Positions 55,301 to 64,000 of a stretch of 64,000 bases of DNA are shown one piece after another. The position numbers were made by a program, and so were the translations under genes. Below the pieces are notes generated by a model. It made no database searches. It was not told the origin of the DNA and worked only from the letters and a program-made list of their open reading frames with translations. This DNA comes from Akebia trifoliata (taxonomy: Eukaryota > Streptophyta > Magnoliopsida > Ranunculales > Lardizabalaceae), in contig CM030714.1 of the NCBI GenBank assembly GCA_017979445.1, positions 3,162,001-3,226,000 of the forward strand. Reading direction: 5' to 3'. Each line of letters starts with the position of its first letter. Within the stretch, counting starts at the first letter, position 1.

Positions 55301-55555
55301 ATATGGACCTAATCCTAATTGTAAACAACTGTTGAAGTTGTTTCAAATAACTCTTTATAATGTTGAAATAATAATCAGAACCAAACTTTTGTAGGTTTGA
55401 ATGCATGGTTTGTTTTTGTCTTTAATTATGTGTGATACATGGTTTAAGAAATTCGGATGTAAGAAGTAAAAGTTGGGGAATCAATAGCAACTCTCGAAAA
55501 AATGGGTTTTACTAAAGCTCAAAAAATTTAAAATCGCAAGAGAGTATTTAGGATA
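52311..55555. other. Gene desert, first part
   Basis: No gene supported. Contents: gactcaatt/gactcggc words (52590-52740); (CT)n at 53183-53203; a CACTA-type MITE at 53878-54168; (TG)n at 54230-54255; and a MITE-like unit at 54720-55010. Confidence 0.5.
53878..54168. mobile_element. CACTA-type MITE, 291 bp
   Basis: Inverse orientation relative to 45839-46117: starts cacaatgtgaaaaaagcc and ends tccacttttcacatagtg. The 3-bp flanks are cgt and cat, so the target duplication is imperfect. Confidence 0.75.
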
Positions 55556-55720
55556 GTGTAATGATTTTCTAACACACACCCCAATCATAGAGCTGTAGAT
55601 CATTTGCCTTTGGATACGTGTAATCATAAATCTTTTTCTTGTGTATCCTGACGCAAATGATCTACAATTTTGTGATGGGGGCATTTGTTAGAGGGGGATA
55701 TCATATTATCATGACTCTTT
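55556..55720. mobile_element. Hairpin MITE (relative of 9286-9418)
   Basis: Stem tgtagatcatttgcc / gcaaatgatctaca around ggatacgtg...gtgtatcc; right end gggatatcatattatcatgac. Confidence 0.65.
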
Positions 55721-55804
55721 AGGATATTATAATGTATGGACATATTCTATACACAATACCCAAAACATGTTCATGCATGTTAAAAAAAACATCTAAATCC
55801 AAAA

Positions 55805-55990
55805 TTTTGAAAAGTGCTAAAGTGACATTAAAATTTACTTCCTTTCACACATTACTAACGTGAATGTGTGTAGGAACCACAAATGCTTTTTGCTTTTTAT
55901 CATAATAAGAGTGAGAAAAGCATCAATGATTATGTGGGCACCTCCACATCAACAATGTACAAAATGATGTAAGTTTCAATGTCACGTAGC
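55805..55990. mobile_element. Hairpin MITE (gtgctaaagtgacatt ends)
   Basis: Left agtgctaaagtgacattaaa, right inverse of tttcaatgtcacgtagcac. Inner arms ccacaaatgctttt / gaaaagcatcaatg. Confidence 0.7.
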
Positions 55991-56249
55991 ACGAGTCCAA
56001 AATTTTACCTTTTTAAGGAGAACAAGAAAAAGTGAACCAATGTATCATTTTTCATTGAAAAATGGTAATTAAAATGACTTCCTTCAACAATATGTTCAAC
56101 ATTGCGCCAGATGGTGTGCAGAACCAAATGCTTTTCACTCACATCTTGAGGAAAATCATCCATGTTCTATGCACTAGAATGGCTCTTTTCCATTTCTTGT
56201 TCTATATTTAATGCAACTCTACTCATTTGCTTCGCCGAAGTCCAAAGTG

Positions 56250-56645
56250 TATTTAATGCATCTTTAACCCCCAAATCTCCAATTCCTCTTGTGTGTGCAT
56301 AGAATTTTTTCTTTGAGATACATGATTGCTCATATTTATGTCAATCAGCAGTTATGTATCTCAAGAAAAAAAAATTATGGTTCTTTGCACAGCAACGTAA
56401 GAAGAGTTTGGGGGAATTTGTTGTAGGAGAGTCAATTTATCATTATTCTTGAGAAAAAAAGAGGGATATGGGAAGAAAAGTCATAAAGAAAAAAAAATTA
56501 AAGAGTGTGAGGAATGCACACGGTACTTGGCTAATGTAGCAAAGACACAGAACCATAAGATCATTTTCATCCCGATACACTGGGAAAACATATGCGCTTC
56601 TGTAATCCTGCCCCGTAAGCCGCGTAATCAACCGCGTGCATTCAA
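56250..56645. mobile_element. Two hairpin MITEs side by side
   Basis: 56290-56445 has a tttgagatacatga / tatgtatctcaag stem; 56505-56645 has gcacacggtacttggctaat and gtaatcaaccgcgtgcattc ends and a cccgatacactggg core. The second is related to 20525-20640. Confidence 0.5.
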
Positions 56646-57609
56646 CCTTATTTAAAAAAAATGCATGTAAAGACAAAAACAGCCTTTTTGAGCTCTTCAA
56701 AGTTTGGAGGAAAAGTCTCTTTTGTTTGGTCTTTGGTCGGTCATAAAATGTTGTGCTCCGTATCACACGTACGCGTCTCTCTGTCTCTCGTTTTTTTAGA
56801 TCCTCTCTTTGCCAACAGTCAAGGACGCGCAATACTTTCAATATTGAAAGAGAAGCTTTCAACATTGAAGGATGGGGTTAGAGTGTGAGGTTTGTAAATG
56901 AAAGTTTGGCTCAAGTTTTAGGGTTAAACGGTACAAATAAACTTCAGTAAATTTAGCCATTAGATTCAAGTATTTAATTTTTAAAGCTAATTAGGGATTA
57001 AGGTTGACACCAAATTATGAGTGCTTTTTGACTCACATTGTTGTGAGCAAACTTGCTCACAGCCCAACACAGGTTTGACCTATGGCATAAAAAATAAGAG
57101 AGAATTTATCTCTTGCACATAGTGAAAAAATGAAATTTCTTGATTAGATTACTTTTTGGAGTTCAAAAACATGATCCAATATTAGTGTTGTAGAGTACAA
57201 AATTCTATGAATTAAAAAAAAAAGTTTTTTTTCCACCATTAAATGTTAAATTTAAATTTGGATGCCTGGTTCCATTTTCAACACGTTAAATCAAAATTGA
57301 AAATTTTTGTTTTTTATTTTTTTTAATCATAAGTTTTTTAATGAAATCTAGAAGGTTGTGGTGTTCAATTTTCAATACCATAATCCATATGGGCCACATA
57401 ATTTTTTTTAAAATTTGAAATTTTAAAATTAAAATACATGGGCAAAGGATGTGGAGGTCGGAGAGAAAAATTTTATCTCTATTACTTGCGTCATTTATGC
57501 CATATGTCAATGCGGTGTTGTGTTGTGAGCAAAAAAAGTACTCCCCTTTTAAAGGGTTTAAAAGCACAATGAATGAAAAACTACTACAATCTCATTAGGG
57601 AGTAGAATT

Positions 57610-58117
57610 TAAAAGGGGTTCGGGCCGGATATGTACTTACTGATATTCGTATCCAGATTTTTAATTCAGATCCAAATATGGATCCGACTAGGATCCTACT
57701 AGTTCAAACCATATCCGATTTTTTTAAACTTTCATTAAACTAATATCCGGATCCGATCTGATCGAATTAATTGATTTGGGTCGAATAATTTCAAATCATT
57801 ACAAAGTAATTTATTAAAAAATTAGGTTTAAATGTGATTTGAACTCAAGACCTCTCATGTTTTAAAAAGAAGTTATGACCACTACATCTAATACTCATTT
57901 ATTAATAAATGATAGACTAAAAAATATAAAAATATAACATACAATATACAAAATAATATATCATTCAAATATAAGATAGGTTCGTATCTGACCCATATTC
58001 GACTTTGGTCAAGGGACATCAACCCATATTTTAATTTAGATATGCTTGAAGAAATCAAATCTGTTAAAAATTGGTTTCGGATCACTTGAATTTTGGATAA
58101 AATCCGACCCCTTTAAA
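57610..58117. mobile_element. Non-autonomous element (aaaggggttcggg ends)
   Basis: Left aaaaggggttcgggccggat, right inverse of aaatccgacccctttaaa. Internal words atccgga / tccggat. Similar in style to 27199-27706. No transposase. Confidence 0.6.
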
Positions 58118-60766
58118 CCCTATTAGAGAGGATCCACCCATTGCATCCTCTCTAACAATCATATAGAAGTGATGAAATGAGAACAACAATCACATGTGAT
58201 ATCTATTATCAGGTTTGAATTTTTTTTTTTTAAATCTTCTATGATTGTTAAGAAAAATTTTGGATTTTAATCATGAAATTTCTTTTCACTCGTTTTTTTT
58301 TTAAAGATTCCATTCATGTGAAATGAAAATTGTTTCTTTCTGTTTTTTTTTTTTTGTTTCTATTTGATGTTCTATAATTTTAATTAGGCTTCTATTTTTT
58401 TGAGTTTGATAAATCTGTTTATATGATTGTGTTGTTTTTTATGGTGTGGATTTTCAATAATCGTGGCTTTAATTAGTTTTTACTGGAATCAATGATTTTC
58501 TCTAGTTAAACAGATTTGTTTTGGAGTTGGGTTGTTCAAGTACAAGATTGAACTCTAATAGGAAACATTGGCGTTTATTTAAGGAGTTGAAGATAACTCC
58601 AACACTGACCCATCCAACTCTTGACTCCAAGTAATTACTGCTTCCAAACACACCCTAATTGATTACTAAACATATTACTTAATTGTTATAATCTTAATCT
58701 TTTGAAATCACCAATCGAGATGAGTTTCTCTAGATCCATTCAGGGTAGGATTATTGGGGATGGACTCATGAACAAAGCTTAGTTAATCCAACTCTAAATT
58801 AAGCTCTAGCTGGCTTAATCCATCCGACAATATTTTATGTGTCCAGATAAGTTTCCAACTTCATAGTCATGATTATTTTTTAATGGTCTTTTCTTCATTT
58901 TTTCTATTTTAAAGATTTGATTGAATGAAGCTTTATCTATTTTTTTACTTACTCTATTTAACAATTTCATAGAGACCCATAATTATATTTCTAGGGAAGG
59001 GTGAGTACGATGTATCGATATATATGTCAAGTCGATAGTAGTGAGAGGTCATAAAAATAAACAATAATCAAGAAATATAAAAATTATGTGATTCAACCAT
59101 GTCTATGCTCACGGATGAGAAATGAAAGAGTTTTCAATATTTTTGAGAATGATTATAATAGGAAACCAACTCTCTTTTTATTATCACGTAATTAACTTTT
59201 TTCTTTCTCAAAATATCATATTTTTCTAAGGATAAGTAATTATGTAATTTGATTAAAAAATAAATGAACTTGGTTAGCTAGCAACCTTACTCTTACTAAG
59301 GATTGTGGGCCCTACGTGAACTATTAGGTTAATCAAATAACACCTCAATTCGCTAGGATTCATGGCTTAGATCAAATTTAAAACAAAATAAAAAATAAAT
59401 TAAAAAAACACTTTTTTTTTAGGTTTTAAAAATGAAATGCCATTGAACTCTTTTATTTAAAATTTATATCAATGAAGAAAACTTACATTTTTTTTTTTTT
59501 TTGTTTACTTTGTTTCAAAAGTTCTTAATGGATAGAGGGTGTAAATGAATACCCATTTAATTGGAATCGAAAACTTTGTTTCTAGCACTCTTTTATTGGA
59601 ATTGGATGGAGTTGGAATTCTTAGAATCCGTTTAGATAGAAAGTATAAAGTAATTTTTAGAAAGTAGAAAATAATTTATTATTTACTTTTTAAAAAATAA
59701 GAATTGTTTTTCTTTTTAAAAGTAATTTACTAAAATGGATTTGAATAGATTTTTTAATTTTTTAATTTTCAAAAGTCAAAAAAATTATGTTTTTACTTGT
59801 ATCTAAGCAGGCTCTTAGAATTGAATTAATTAAAAATCAAAATCAATAAGGGCATAAGTTAAAGTGCAATAAATGCACTTGGGAATTGGAGTTTTGTATC
59901 GAAAATACTCTTAAAAAAATATTATTTTTATCAAAATACTTCCAAATTCCAATTTCCCAAGTGTATATATTGCTCTTTAACGTGTGCTCTAACTCCCCCA
60001 GTAATGAAAATCATTTTAAGGAGAATTTTTTTTAAATGATTCTAATTCTAATTTGAGAATAGAAAACCGATTCAAAATTTAAATTTCTTGGAGAGGCGAT
60101 CCATTGATATTGGGTGGCATAACTACAATTTGCCACCTGGTGTCAATGAGTCGTGTTGGAGTAACATTGAAATGTACATTATGGGCTACATTTTAATATT
60201 ACGTCAGCATTATCCGATCTCAATCTCTATCATTTAAAGCCACGTGTCATTATTTATGATGTAAGCCCTTTGTAAGAGGCTTTGACTTTGACGCAGCATA
60301 AAGAGACCAAACAACACAAGAACCACGCTATTTATTCTCAAAAGCAACTCTATAGTGGTCCCCATTAAATCCGACACCGGTGAAACATTGACACGTATCA
60401 ATCTTAATTAATCTAAGACTAAAAAAAAATTATTATTTTATTAACATGTGGAATACACCTTTTACGTACACTAAAAGGTGGCATGTGCAAACACACGTCA
60501 AAAAATATCACAATGACTTATCTGTAATTAATACTTAAAAGGATTTTTAAATATTATATTAGAGGGTAAAAGAGTTTTTTTTGCATTTTTAGACAATTAA
60601 TCAGTGTGATTCTTGCACTGTAATTTTTTTTATTTTTGATTAAAATGATCATGATTATATTAAGTTTAAATGTAAAAATGAGAACATTTATAAGATCCAA
60701 AATTTGTTGTCTGAACACGTATACTTCTACTCCACTTCTCTCATTATAATAGTAAGAGTCGTGCTA
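58118..60766. other. Gene desert, second part
   Basis: No gene seen. AT-rich with long poly-T and poly-A stretches. 59610-59830 resembles a MITE (ttagaatccgtttagat ... atctaagcaggctctta). 59845-59990 is another copy of the cacttgggaatt..element type. 59020-59110 may be a trace of a copia LTR. Confidence 0.45.
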
Positions 60767-60935
60767 GAGTGACCTCAAGTTAGAATCTCATATTCACTTC
60801 TTGACGTGAAAGTGGATAAGAATCATAAATGCTTTTTCATTAGTATCTCGATGAAAATATCTATGATAATTCTCATAAATTTCACGTCAAGAAGTGTGAT
60901 ATGAAGTTCTAGCCTAAGGTCACTTCAGCATTATT
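60767..60935. mobile_element. Hairpin MITE (gtgctagagtgacc ends)
   Basis: Left gagtcgtgctagagtgacct, right inverse of ggtcacttcagcat. Inner arms cacttcttgacgtgaaa / tttcacgtcaagaagtg are near-perfect, with an atgctttttcat loop. Confidence 0.75.
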
Positions 60936-61492
60936 CTAATGGTAAAAATGTATAACATGAAACATGTTCATTTCTCATTAATCCAATTACTCCTATCTTA
61001 ATTTGGATCCAGTAACTCATGGAGAAAAAAACACAAAATCCAACAATTTAAATGTGAAATCTTTTATAAGAATTTATCCTTCAAATACATGTTTATTTTA
61101 CAAGATTGCCTCTAATTTCGTGTTTAATGCTCGCAACATCTCAAGGAATACTCTTGGTATCAGGATTAACATTTACCCTCAATGACTAAAATAAGTTTTT
61201 TCTACAACCACAACCTTCATTATTGGTAGTCACTTGACCCCCTAATAAAAAATTAATAAGTTAGATTAGAACTTAGATGTTTAAGCCCAAATTTCGTTGT
61301 GCTGCCTCCTTTCTCCATCAGGATATAATTCGAGTTTCTTAGTTCAAATATTCAACAAAAAAATAAATTTACAAGATGTAAAAATAATTTTATCAGGGAA
61401 TTGGAATAATGTGTGAACATAAAGAAAATAAAAATTCATATATAATCCATGGGGTTACTATGACTTTTATCTTCAATTATCCTTCTTCAAGT

Positions 61493-61680
61493 TTGAGTCG
61501 TGTTGGGGTGACACAAAGGGAGATACAAGAGTGACAAAAACTCATGGTGTCATGCACATTACCTTAGATGCATTTCCATGAGATATGAGTAAAAAGCATC
61601 TACAGTTATGTGCAAGCCACCGCATCATTTTTCATTTTTGTAACCCTTGTATCATCGTTTGTGTCATTCCAGCATTTTCA
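61493..61680. mobile_element. Hairpin MITE (gtgttggggtgacac ends)
   Basis: Left gagtcgtgttggggtgacac, right inverse of gtgtcattccagcat. Inner stem ttagatgcatttccatgaga / taaaaagcatctacagtta. Confidence 0.7.
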
Positions 61681-62278
61681 GTCAAATTTTATTTTGGAAA
61701 ACCAATGTTTGAGACTCCATCAAACCAATGGCTGGTGAGAAAAAATGATTATAGGGATTCCCACAAGTCTATACCTAGAGAATGTTAATTTGTTGATCCC
61801 AAGAAAATTTCTACTGAACTTTGGAAATCTGTGCTATTTTTCCTTTATATAAGCTATACGTGTGATGGAGAGCTACAAACCTCCATTGAGGTAAAATTAG
61901 AAAAGTCCCTTATTTTTTGTGGGGTTACTTATGCTTTAATTAATAGCCATAAATGAAGCTTTCCATCTATTTGACATCATTAAATTGAATTCCTTTATTA
62001 TTTAGTAGGATATGAATAAATACAAACAAATCAACAAATATAACAAAAACATTAATAATTCAAACTTCGCATAAAAAACAAAGGACTGGGGTGAGGGTCT
62101 TCTTGGTACAGTGAGCTTAGGAAAATTGCAACAAATTCATTTGGATTTTACAGTATCAACATCAAAGACAAAAAACTGAAAATGATCTAGAACTCTAAGC
62201 CATCCTTTTCTCGAATTGTAAATATTATGCACTATTCATCATCACCAAAGACTTATCTCAAGCCTTTCCAACCATTGA
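61681..62278. other. 3' flank of the MYB gene
   Basis: No other gene seen. The MYB 3' UTR lies in the upper part; a minus-strand AATAAA-like signal could be the ttatttag / ttatta words at 61998-62010, but this is not certain. Confidence 0.35.
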
Positions 62279-63798
62279 TTACATAAAGTCATTGATATCC
62301 AAGATATCGGGGATCTCGAACTTCAACAAGTCACTGCAAAAGCTATCCCTTTCGTCTTCAGTACTTCCATTGATGTACGTCGAGCTTGAATTCAAAGGCG
62401 TCGAGCTTGATGAAGGTGTTGATAGAACAGATTCAAAGTTGAAACTATGGTGGTTGTTGATGTTGTTGGATAGAAAATTCAAGTTTTCAGATAAAGGGTT
62501 GATAAGGGATGATTGATCAGAGGCGTAATTCGACATAGGAACCAAATTTTCTGTCAAACTAGAAGGTATTACATTCTCTTGCAACATATTTGGTTGGGAA
62601 TTCTGGCAGGTAAAGTTGGTTGGATTTAATTGGAATTCCTCCACATTGGTTGGCATGAATTGGGTCTCATTTAAAAATGGAACACAAGGAGAAGTTGATG
62701 TTGTGGAAGTTGGAATCTCGTGAATTGGGTTTTGAAACTGATTGGGTTGGAAGTATGCGAATTGATTTTGAATTTGTGGATTGCAAAGCTGGTTTTCTTG
62801 AAGATTTTGTTGAATCAAGTTTAGGTTTTCACCTTGGGATGATAGGAGAGAGGTTGCGAGCCTTAGAAGCTCTGGATTAACAAGAGGTTGAAGTCCAAGC
62901 AATCTTGAAAAATTCAATTGAGATGAATTGTAAATAGATGTGTTGAGAATCGAAGAAACGTCGAGAAGATCAAGACGGGGACTATGAGTTACAGGATCTA
63001 TTCCCATTCGAAGAAGTCGCTTTCTAATGTGTGTATTCCAGTAGTTCTTGATCTCGTTATCGGTCCTCCCGGGCAAGCGAGCTGCAATGGCAGACCACCT
63101 AAGATAACAAAGAAACTTATGTCACTAATCAATGTATTTTGACAATCATAGAAAACCCAAATTACAAGTTATAGAGAAAGAGAAGCTTTTAAGTCCATGA
63201 GTAGGTAATCCAACTAGAAGTTATACAAATTCAAAGAAAAACTACAATAGCAAGTAATCTTACTTGTTTCCCAAAACACTGTGTAGTTGGATTATAGTCT
63301 CTTCTTCGTCGAAAGAGAATCTTCCTCTCTTGATATCAGGCCTCAAATAGTTTGTCCATCGAAGACGACAACTTTTTCCACATCTTTGAAGCCCTATACA
63401 ATTCAATAAATAAATAAATAAAAATACATTTCTTTAACTATCCAAAAAAAAAAAAAAAAACCAATAATTTAACTAATAAAATGACTTGTAAACAGGAAGG
63501 AAGGCATTTGATCGATTTCAATTGTTACATTATAATTTTTGGATATTCAAATTCAAATTAGATTATATATGGAAATTGATTTTTAGATTTCGAAATCTTA
63601 TATGAATACATTGATTTCTAGATACCGAAACAAACACCATTGAAATTTTGAGAATTAACACATACCAGCATTCTTCGGAAGGGTTCGCCAACTCCCATGC
63701 CCGTGTTTTTTAATATAATCGATAAGCTTTTGATCTTCATCAGAAGTCCATGGCCCTTTCTTGAGTCCATTTTTATCACAACAAGGAGCTCTACCCAT
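62279..63798 (-). CDS. R2R3-MYB transcription factor, subgroup 11-like (MYB41/MYB102 type)
   Basis: Three exons read on the minus strand: 63666-63798 (133 nt), 63264-63393 (130 nt) and 62279-63098 (820 nt), together 361 codons with the stop. Introns of 272 and 165 nt have GT...AG ends and lie at the classical R2R3-MYB positions. The protein starts [19 protein letters not shown]2 tryptophans are at 17, 37 and 57; R3 has Phe70, Trp89 and Trp108, followed by [19 protein letters not shown]. After the MYB domain comes [15 protein letters not shown], the conserved extension of the MYB41/49/74/102 subgroup. The rest is Asn/Ser/Gln-rich, with an acidic end [13 protein letters not shown] resembling the MYB41 C-terminus, probably for activation. 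The R3 lacks the bHLH-interaction Leu (it reads [10 protein letters not shown]). Known relatives act in the nucleus in ABA, wounding, cuticle and suberin responses; that role here is inferred. Confidence 0.95.
63099..63263 (-). other. MYB intron 2
   Basis: Donor GTAAGATTAC after GGAAACAA, acceptor TTATCTTAG before GTGGTCTGCC. It splits the Lys codon (AA|G) preceding Trp89. Confidence 0.9.
63394..63665 (-). other. MYB intron 1
   Basis: Donor GTATGTG after ...AATGCTG, acceptor TGTATAG before GGCTTCAAAG. It splits a Gly codon (G|GG). Confidence 0.9.
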
Positions 63799-63910
63799 GG
63801 TGATGGTCAGATGGTGTGTGTGTCACAAGTTCTTTAATGTTGATGATACTTTGACACGGATAGAGAGAATAGTAAAAGAAAGTGAGGTGAAGATGGCATG
63901 AGAGAGGTAC

Positions 63911-63924
63911 CTATATATAAATAG
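63911..63924 (-). promoter_or_regulatory. TATA box of the MYB gene
   Basis: Reads CTATTTATATATAG on the minus strand, about 113 bp upstream of the ATG, so transcription would start near 63885 and leave a leader of some 85 nt. Confidence 0.7.
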
Positions 63925-63991
63925 TTGAGAAGGGTAAGAAACTGAGGAAGTCAAAGGGATTGGGTACCGGCCTTTGTAAATCAAACACGCG

Positions 63992-63998
63992 ACGTGTC
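63992..63998. promoter_or_regulatory. ABRE-like element upstream of the MYB gene
   Basis: ACGTGTC on the + strand, inside acgcgacgtgtctc at the window end, about 194 bp upstream of the ATG and 70 bp beyond the TATA box. ACGTGTC is a common ABA-response element core. One copy only is visible, and the promoter continues outside the window. Confidence 0.4.
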
Positions 63999-64000
63999 TC

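Noticed and set aside
57286..57567. A 93-codon minus-strand frame in the gene desert
   Set aside because: Low-complexity, AT-derived composition and no recognisable domain.
62292..62880. Plus-strand frames opposite the MYB third exon
   Set aside because: Antisense shadows of the MYB coding sequence.

Overview
The window is nuclear DNA from a flowering plant, most likely a eudicot. It is AT-rich. Genes are sparse and separated by 5-13 kb of repeat-packed DNA. It carries plant-type transposons (CACTA, hAT-type and stem-loop MITEs, copia LTRs, L1- and RTE-like LINEs) and an R2R3-MYB gene with the canonical two-intron layout. I could not assign a species.

There are six genes. Five are intronless members of the plant DUF4220/DUF594 membrane-protein family: gene 1 at 1-1330 (-, cut by the window edge), gene 2 at 14902-17007 (-), gene 3 at 22878-25001 (-), gene 4 at 35859-38003 (-) and gene 5 at 48560-50659 (+). 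They fall into two kinds. Genes 1, 2 and 4 share N-terminal features, and the complete ones (2 and 4) end in an EAGHARAKL-type tail. Genes 3 and 5 are nearly the same protein and lack that tail. The sixth gene, at 62279-63798 (-), encodes a subgroup-11-like R2R3-MYB factor (MYB41/MYB102 type) in three exons, with a TATA box and an ACGTGTC element upstream.

The main structural feature is a large, diverged inverted duplication. The left arm (about 21.83-35.59 kb) and the right arm (about 41.14-51.53 kb) match in opposite orientation and surround a 5.5 kb spacer that holds gene 4. Genes 3 and 5 are the two copies of one gene near the outer ends of the arms, transcribed outward. The arms differ by transposon insertions (one with a readable empty site in the other arm), by a 100-bp minisatellite expanded only on the left, and by a small locally inverted segment. 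This points to an old genomic event rather than an assembly fault.

Layout: 1-1.3 kb gene 1; 1.5-14.8 kb repeats, including a 1.33 kb CACTA element nested in a stem-loop element, solo copia LTRs, and an 0.8 kb segment present twice; 14.9-17.0 kb gene 2; 17.2-21.8 kb repeats and a 28-codon remnant of another DUF594 gene; 21.8-51.5 kb the inverted duplication; 51.5-62.2 kb a gene desert full of MITEs; 62.3-64 kb the MYB gene and its promoter. The DUF4220 genes look like a locally expanding paralogue cluster; nothing in the sequence ties the MYB gene to them. Their molecular function is unknown, and I found no sign of a novel multi-gene system beyond the unusual duplication structure.
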